NCBI GenBank assembly: GCA_036872755.1
Contig: JAVHNS010000016.1
Location: 620,001-684,000, forward strand
Reading direction: 5' to 3'
DNA from: Orbilia blumenaviensis
Lineage: Eukaryota; Ascomycota; Orbiliomycetes; Orbiliales; Orbiliaceae
DNA: 64,000 nucleotides
Shown in pieces: positions 57,650 to 64,000 of this stretch. The first letter of the stretch is position 1; every line of letters starts with the position of its first letter. A program made the translations under genes and the position numbers. The notes under the pieces are model-generated. The model was given only the letters and a program-made list of their open reading frames with translations. It did not search any database and was not told the DNA's origin.

Positions 57650-60600
57650 TTACTTAGACCTCTGGCCCTCTTACAAAAATACCTATTAATACTTTTATCC
57701 CAAATACCACTACAATTTGATAGTATTAAAAAAATTTAATTTCATTAGTAAAATCCTTAAACTAATTTTAGAAAATTGTAAAAAAGTTAAATTTTTAATA
57801 TATTATTAAAAATAAAATAATTGTTTAATCAATAAAAATTACCCAATCAAAATAGTTAAATTTGGAAAAAATTTTTTAGATTTTAATATATTTATAAAAT
57901 AAAAAATTTTTCTACCCTAAAAAATTTTATCTTACACCATTTACACATAATTAATCAAATCATAATTTTTTAAATTTTTATATCCCTAATACCTATATTA
58001 AAATTTTTAAAAACAATTTAGTAAATTTACTAATAAATCATATTACCAAAATAAGCAAATATATTTATTTTTAATTAAAATAATAGTTTAATTAATTTAA
58101 AAAGAAAAATTTTTGATTTGATAAGGAAATTATATGTGTTATATATATACTTATTACACACACCTACCTAGTTCAACCCCATTTAATTCAACCCAATTTA
58201 ATTTCATTTAATTTAATTTTATTTACCTTATCTAGCCTTATACGTACCTGCATATATTTAACACCTAGTTAACTAATTATAATAATTTAATTTACATATA
58301 TTTTTTCTATTTAAACAATTAACTACTTTAATAATATAATTATATTACCTATTAAATTTTTAAGGTCATATAATTATTAGACTTTAAGACAATGAATACT
58401 AATAAAAAAAAAAAAAACAAAATTCCTTTAATGTTTATGAAAGAAAAGGTTGGAGAAGGAACATTATTGGTTTTATTTCAAATATTAATACCTTAAATAC
58501 TAATTTAACAAATGTAAATAATATTTAATTTGTTAACAACTATAAAGAAAATAAAAATATAAGATAATAATATTTAAAATGTTTAAAATATTTAAATTAA
58601 TAATAATTATAATAATTTTTAATTATATAAGTTAAAATAAAGGATTAAAAAATTTAAAATTAATATAATATAATTTTTAAATTATAAATATATAATAATT
58701 TAAATTATTATTTAATTAATTTTAAAAAATATAAATATTAATAAATAATTTAAAAAATTAATTTTTATATTTTTAAATTTAATATTTATTATTTATAATA
58801 AAATAAAATTATATATTAATATTAAATTAACATTAAAAAAATTATTAACTTAAATATATATAAAATTAATTAAAAAAATATTTTTATTATTTAAAATAAT
58901 TTTAAAAATAATAAATATTATTATAATTTTTTTATAAAAATTTTAAAAATTAAATTTAAAAATAAAATATAAAAAAATAAAAATTTATTTAAATAAAAAT
59001 AATTAATATTAATTAAATAATATTAAAATAAAAAAAATTAAAAAAAATATTAAAAAAAAAAAAAATTTAATATAAATAAAAAAAAAAAAAATTAAAAAAT
59101 TAAAAATAATATTTATTAAAAATATTAAAATTTTTACATTAAAATTAATAAAATTAATATAATTAATAATAATTTAAATTAAATAATTAATATTAATTTT
59201 TATAACTATAAAAAAAAATATTAAATCAATATTTATTATAAAAAATAAATAAAAATTAATAATATAAAAAAAAATAAAAAAATAAAAAATTAAATTAATT
59301 AAAATTATAAAAAATTTATTAAAAAAATTTTAAAAAATTTATAATAAATAATTAATAAAAAATTTGATTAAAATTAAATTAAAAATTAAAATTTTAATAA
59401 AAAAACAATAATTCAAAATTAAAATTTAAATTAAAATAAAATAAAAAATATATAATAATAATAAAAAAAAAAAAAAATTTAAATTATTAAATTATAATAT
59501 TATTAAATAAATAATAATAATACTATAAAAAAATTTATTTTTATTTTTAAAATATTTTATAAAAATAAAAAAAGTTTAAAATTTAATTAAAAAATTAAAA
59601 AATATTATTAAAAAATTATTAAAAATAATAATTAATATTTAATAAAATAATAATAATTTTAAAAAAATATTTATATATTTATAAATTAATTCAAAAAATT
59701 AATTTAATTTAAAAAATAATAAATAATTATATTTTAAAAAATTAAAATTATAATTAAATAATTTAAAATTATATATAATAATTAAAAAAAAATTTAAATA
59801 TAAAATTTACAAAATAATTATTTTAATAATAATAAATTTAACAAAAAATTTAATAATATATAGTATTTTATATATTTATATTATAAATATTTTAAAAATA
59901 TATAAATTTTTAATTTTAAATTTTTTTAAAAATAAAAAAAAAATAAAAAAATATTTATAAATAATTAATATTATAATAAATTAAATAATCAAATTAATAT
60001 ATTTATAAATATAAAAAATTAAAAAAATATAAACAATAATTTAAATTAAAAATTTATTAATTAAAAATAAATTAAATTATAATTTAAATTATATTAATAA
60101 TTTAAACTATATTAATATAAATTTATAAATAAAATTATAAAAAAAATTTTTAAAATATTTTAATTTTAAATTATAAAAATAATAAAATTATTTTAATTAA
60201 AAAAATTTTTAATTAAATAATTATATATTATTAATAAAATAATATATATCAAAAAAAATAAATCCATTTGAAATAATAAATTTATATAATATAATAAATT
60301 TATTTAATATTAAATTTAATAAATTAATAATAATATAAAAAATAATAAATTTATTTATACAATTAAAAAAAAAAATTAAAAAATAAATATTAAAATTAAT
60401 AAAATAATTTCAATAGTTTTAATAATAATTATAGTAATAATTATTTTAATAATTAATATAATTATAATTATAATTTTAATTTTTATATTTATATATTTTA
60501 TTTTTATATAATTTAAAATAAAAATATAAATTAAATTTTATAAAAACAAATTATAATTTTAATTTAATTAAATATAAATATTTTATATAATATATTATTA

Positions 60601-63600
60601 ATTAATTATATTTATATTTAATTATTAATTTAAAATCTAAAATTAATAAATAAATTTTAAAAAATATTAAAAATATATTAAATATAATAAAAAAAAAAAT
60701 AAACAAAAAATTAAAAAAAAAATTTATTAAAATAATAAAAATAAATATTAAATTAATAAATAATTATTTAAAAAAAATTAAAAAAAAAAAATTTAATTAT
60801 TTTATAAATAAAAATAATAAAAATAAAATAAATAACAATATAAAAATTTTTAATTTTAAAAAATATATAATAATTTAAAAAAAAAAAAATTAATTAAACA
60901 AAAAAAAAATTATAAATAATAAAAATATAATAAAAAAATTATTAATAATAATAATAATAAATAATAAAATTAATATATTTAATATTAAATTATTCTAATT
61001 TAAATAAATAATTAAGTAAATAATATTTAAACCAAAAAAACAATTTAATTTAAATATTATTTATTATTTTATAATTTAAATTAAAAAAATATTATTATAC
61101 TAATTAAATAAATATAAAATAAAAATAATTTTATCTTTATATTTAAATAATAAAATTATTTAAAATTAAAAAAATATTTTATTACTAAATAAAAAAAAAA
61201 ATTTCTTTATTAATATATAAAATTAAATAATTTACCTTACCAAAAATTTTATTAATATAAATAAAAAATTATTAACAAAAATAATTATATATATATTTAA
61301 ATAAAATAAAAAAAATTTATTAAATTATTTTAATAATAAATTACAAAAATTAATAATATACAAAAAAAATAATTTTTATATATAAATAAACATAATTCAT
61401 AAAAAATTTAAAAATAAAACACAAAATTTTAAATTAATTATAAAATATATTTATATTTTAATTTAAAAAAAAAAAAATCTAAAACTATACCAAACAATAT
61501 TAATATAATAATAAATAATAATATAAAAATAATATAAATATAAAAAAAAAAAAATATTATTTAAAAATACAAACATTAAAAAAAATAATAATAAAAAATT
61601 AACTTAAACTAATAATAATAAAAATCAAAATTAAAAAAATCATAATAATTTTATAATCAATTATTAACAAAAAAAAACTACAATTAAAAAACAATATTAA
61701 AAATAAATAAATAAAATTAAAAAAAAAAAAATTAATAAAAAAAATATTTATTTAAAAATTATTTATAAAATTAATTAAAAAAAAAAAAACAAATAATTAA
61801 TTAAATTAAAATATTTTAATTATAATAATTTTAATTATTAAACAAAAAATTATTTAAAAAAAAAAAAAATTATTTATTATATTAAATAAAATTTAAAAAA
61901 TTTATATAATATATATCAAAAAATTAAAAACACTTATATAATAATTAAAAAAATATAATAATAAATAATTAATATAAATAAAAAATTTTGAAAAATAATA
62001 AATATTTTTTATAATAAAATTTCTAAAAACAATTTAAATAATAATAAAAATTAAAAATATTATAAATAAATTATTAAAAAAAATTATTAAACAAAATTTT
62101 TTAAATAATTTATAATAAAATTAAATAATAAAAATAATAATTATAAAAATAAAAATTATAATTAATTAAATATAAATTTAATTTTAAATTTAGTATTATA
62201 TTAAAATTAAAAAAAAATTATATTAAAATTATTAAAATTAAAAATAATAATATTATTAATATAAAAAAACAATATAATATTAAAAATATTAAAAATTAAT
62301 TTTTATTTTATAATAAAAAAAAAATTTATTTAAAAAATCTAAAATAATTAATTATTTAAATTAATATTTTAAAATTATTTAAAAAAAATATTAATTATTA
62401 AATTTATAATAAAATTTTTAAATCAAAAAATAAATTATATTAATATATAATTTAAAAAAAACACTAAATAATAATAATTAATAATTATCAAAATATAATT
62501 AAATTATAAATATCTAAATTAATTTTATTAATTTTATTAATAATAATTTTAAATATAATTAATAATAATTAATATATAAAAATTAAAATAGTTTTTAAAT
62601 TAAAAAAAAATAATATATTAATTATATAAATATTAATTTTAGAAATTTTTTAATAAATAAAACATTTTTTAAAAAAATAATTAAAAAAATTATATTTATA
62701 ATTACAAAATTATATAATAATAATATAATAATCAAAAAATTTAGCAATAATAATAAATAATTTAAAAAATAAATAAAATTCTTAATTTTTTAAAAAATTA
62801 AAAAAAATAATTAAATATAATTTATTAAAAAATACCTAATAATAAAATTTTTATAATATAAATTATTAATAAAATAAAATATATTTATATAAAAAAATAT
62901 TATTTTATAATTAATTTAATAAATAATTATAATAAATTTTTATAAAATAATTAAAATATTAACAATTACAAAAAAAAAATATTTAATTAAAAAAATATTA
63001 ATAAAAATCACAAAATTAATTATTTTATTATTAAATTATTAATATTTAATTAAAATTAAATTTAATAAAATAAATTAATATTAAAATTATTAATTTAAAT
63101 TAAACTATATTAAAAACAATAATTTAAAAATAATAATTTTAAATAAAATTATATTTTATAATTAAATAAAACTTATAATTATAAATATTATTAATAATAA
63201 AATTAAACTATTAAAAAATTATATATTAAAAATAATTAATTTATTTAATAAAATAAAATATAATTTCTAAATTAAAATATTTTAAAAATATAAAAAATAA
63301 TTTAACAACTAATTTTTAAAAAAAAAAAATACTAATAAAAATTCTTTAAAAAAAAAAAAAAAAAAAATATTTTTATTATAAAAATTATTAATATTAAAAT
63401 TATTAAATTAATGGAAAAATTAATTTTTCAAATTTTATAAATAAATATTTATATATTTTTAAAAATTAAATTAATAATTTAAAAAAATTTTAAAAAATCT
63501 TTTTTAAAAAAAAACAAAAAATATCAAATATTAAAATAATTAAAATAAATATATATATTAATATATTTTTATTTATTTTTTAAAAATATAATTATTTTAA

Positions 63601-64000
63601 ATATATTAATATTATTTTATAAAAAAATTAATATTAATATAATAAATAATATAATAAATTTAAAAATCAACATTTTAAAATTTTTAATTAAAAAATATAT
63701 TAGATTTTTTAATATTTTTTTAAATATAATATATAAAAAAAAAAATAATTAATTAAAAATTTTAATTTACCAAAAAAATAAAAAAAAATTAAAATTTAAA
63801 TTTTTAATTTAACTATCCCAAAAAAACAAAAATATAATTAATATAATTTTTAATTTTTTTATTAAAAGTAAAAAAATTTAATTAATATTTATATTAAAAT
63901 TATTATACAATTTATAAATATTTATAATATATAAAAATATTAAAATATATTTTATAATAAATATAAAATTATTAAATAATTTAATTTTAAATAACATATA
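57650..64000. other. Extremely AT-rich block to the window end
   Basis: From about 57650 the GC content falls, and from about 58450 it is nearly nil. I count 10 C and 3 G in 59041-60000, and 39 C and 0 G in 61021-61980. In 61501-61800 I count 204 A, 84 T, 12 C and 0 G, so the plus strand is A- and C-rich. There are no open frames, no telomere repeats and no tandem array that I can see; poly-A and AATA/TTAAT words dominate. Candidates are a centromere or AT isochore, degraded repeats, or inserted organellar-type DNA. Confidence 0.85.

Noticed and set aside
57650..64000. Mitochondrial genome fragment
   Set aside because: No mitochondrial gene, tRNA or intron motif was seen, and the GC content is far below that of ordinary fungal mitochondrial DNA.
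57650..64000. Telomere at the window end
   Set aside because: No TTAGGG/CCCTAA repeats are present.

Overview
The window reads as nuclear DNA of a filamentous ascomycete (Pezizomycotina; a Leotiomycetes-like fungus would fit, but the class cannot be fixed from here). The grounds are short introns of roughly 40-150 nt with GTAAGT/GTATGT donors and CTAAC-like branch sites, widely spaced genes on both strands, and fungal families: an F-box/LRR protein, a Pth11/SAT4-like membrane protein, a NACHT STAND protein and a DAL5-like MFS permease. Exon structures were worked out by hand from frame continuity, splice signals and recalled family patterns. No RNA data or database search was available.

Layout. 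0-7.1 kb: an F-box-like protein, the AP-1 clathrin adaptor mu subunit, a type II membrane glycosyltransferase-like protein and an alpha/beta hydrolase. 7.9-12.2 kb: a large NACHT/beta-propeller STAND (NLR-like) protein, divergent from the hydrolase, whose first exon encodes only a Gly/Asn/Ser-rich peptide of amyloid-signalling type. 13.2-15.8 kb: an AAA ATPase and a small CxxC protein. 15.8-22.8 kb: a gene desert holding one copy of a TIR element. 22.8-32.2 kb: a seven-TM Pth11/SAT4-like protein, a thiolase next to an intradiol ring-cleavage dioxygenase (a possible beta-ketoadipate pair), a small F-box-like protein and a secreted GDSL/CE16 esterase in seven exons. 33.8-45.2 kb: mostly housekeeping genes (TAF6, a secreted amidohydrolase, SDH subunit C, the Gtr1/RagA GTPase) plus an F-box/LRR protein.

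45.3-57.6 kb looks like an accessory compartment: a secreted low-complexity repeat protein, an MFS transporter, a secreted orphan, a second TIR element, and a tandem pair of unrecognised paralogues. The second paralogue has no visible signal-peptide exon and abuts a very AT-rich block.

57.65-64.0 kb is almost free of G and C and shows no genes. By my count 59041-60000 has 13 G+C in 960 bases, and 61021-61980 has 39 C and no G. The strand asymmetry is not what symmetric RIP mutation would leave, and it is the most unusual large-scale feature here.

The best candidates for something undescribed are (1) the strand-asymmetric AT block and the paralogue pair on its edge, (2) the NLR with a separate-exon amyloid-like motif beside a divergent lipase-like hydrolase, and (3) a TIR element family whose interior is built from GCAGAAA-type repeats.
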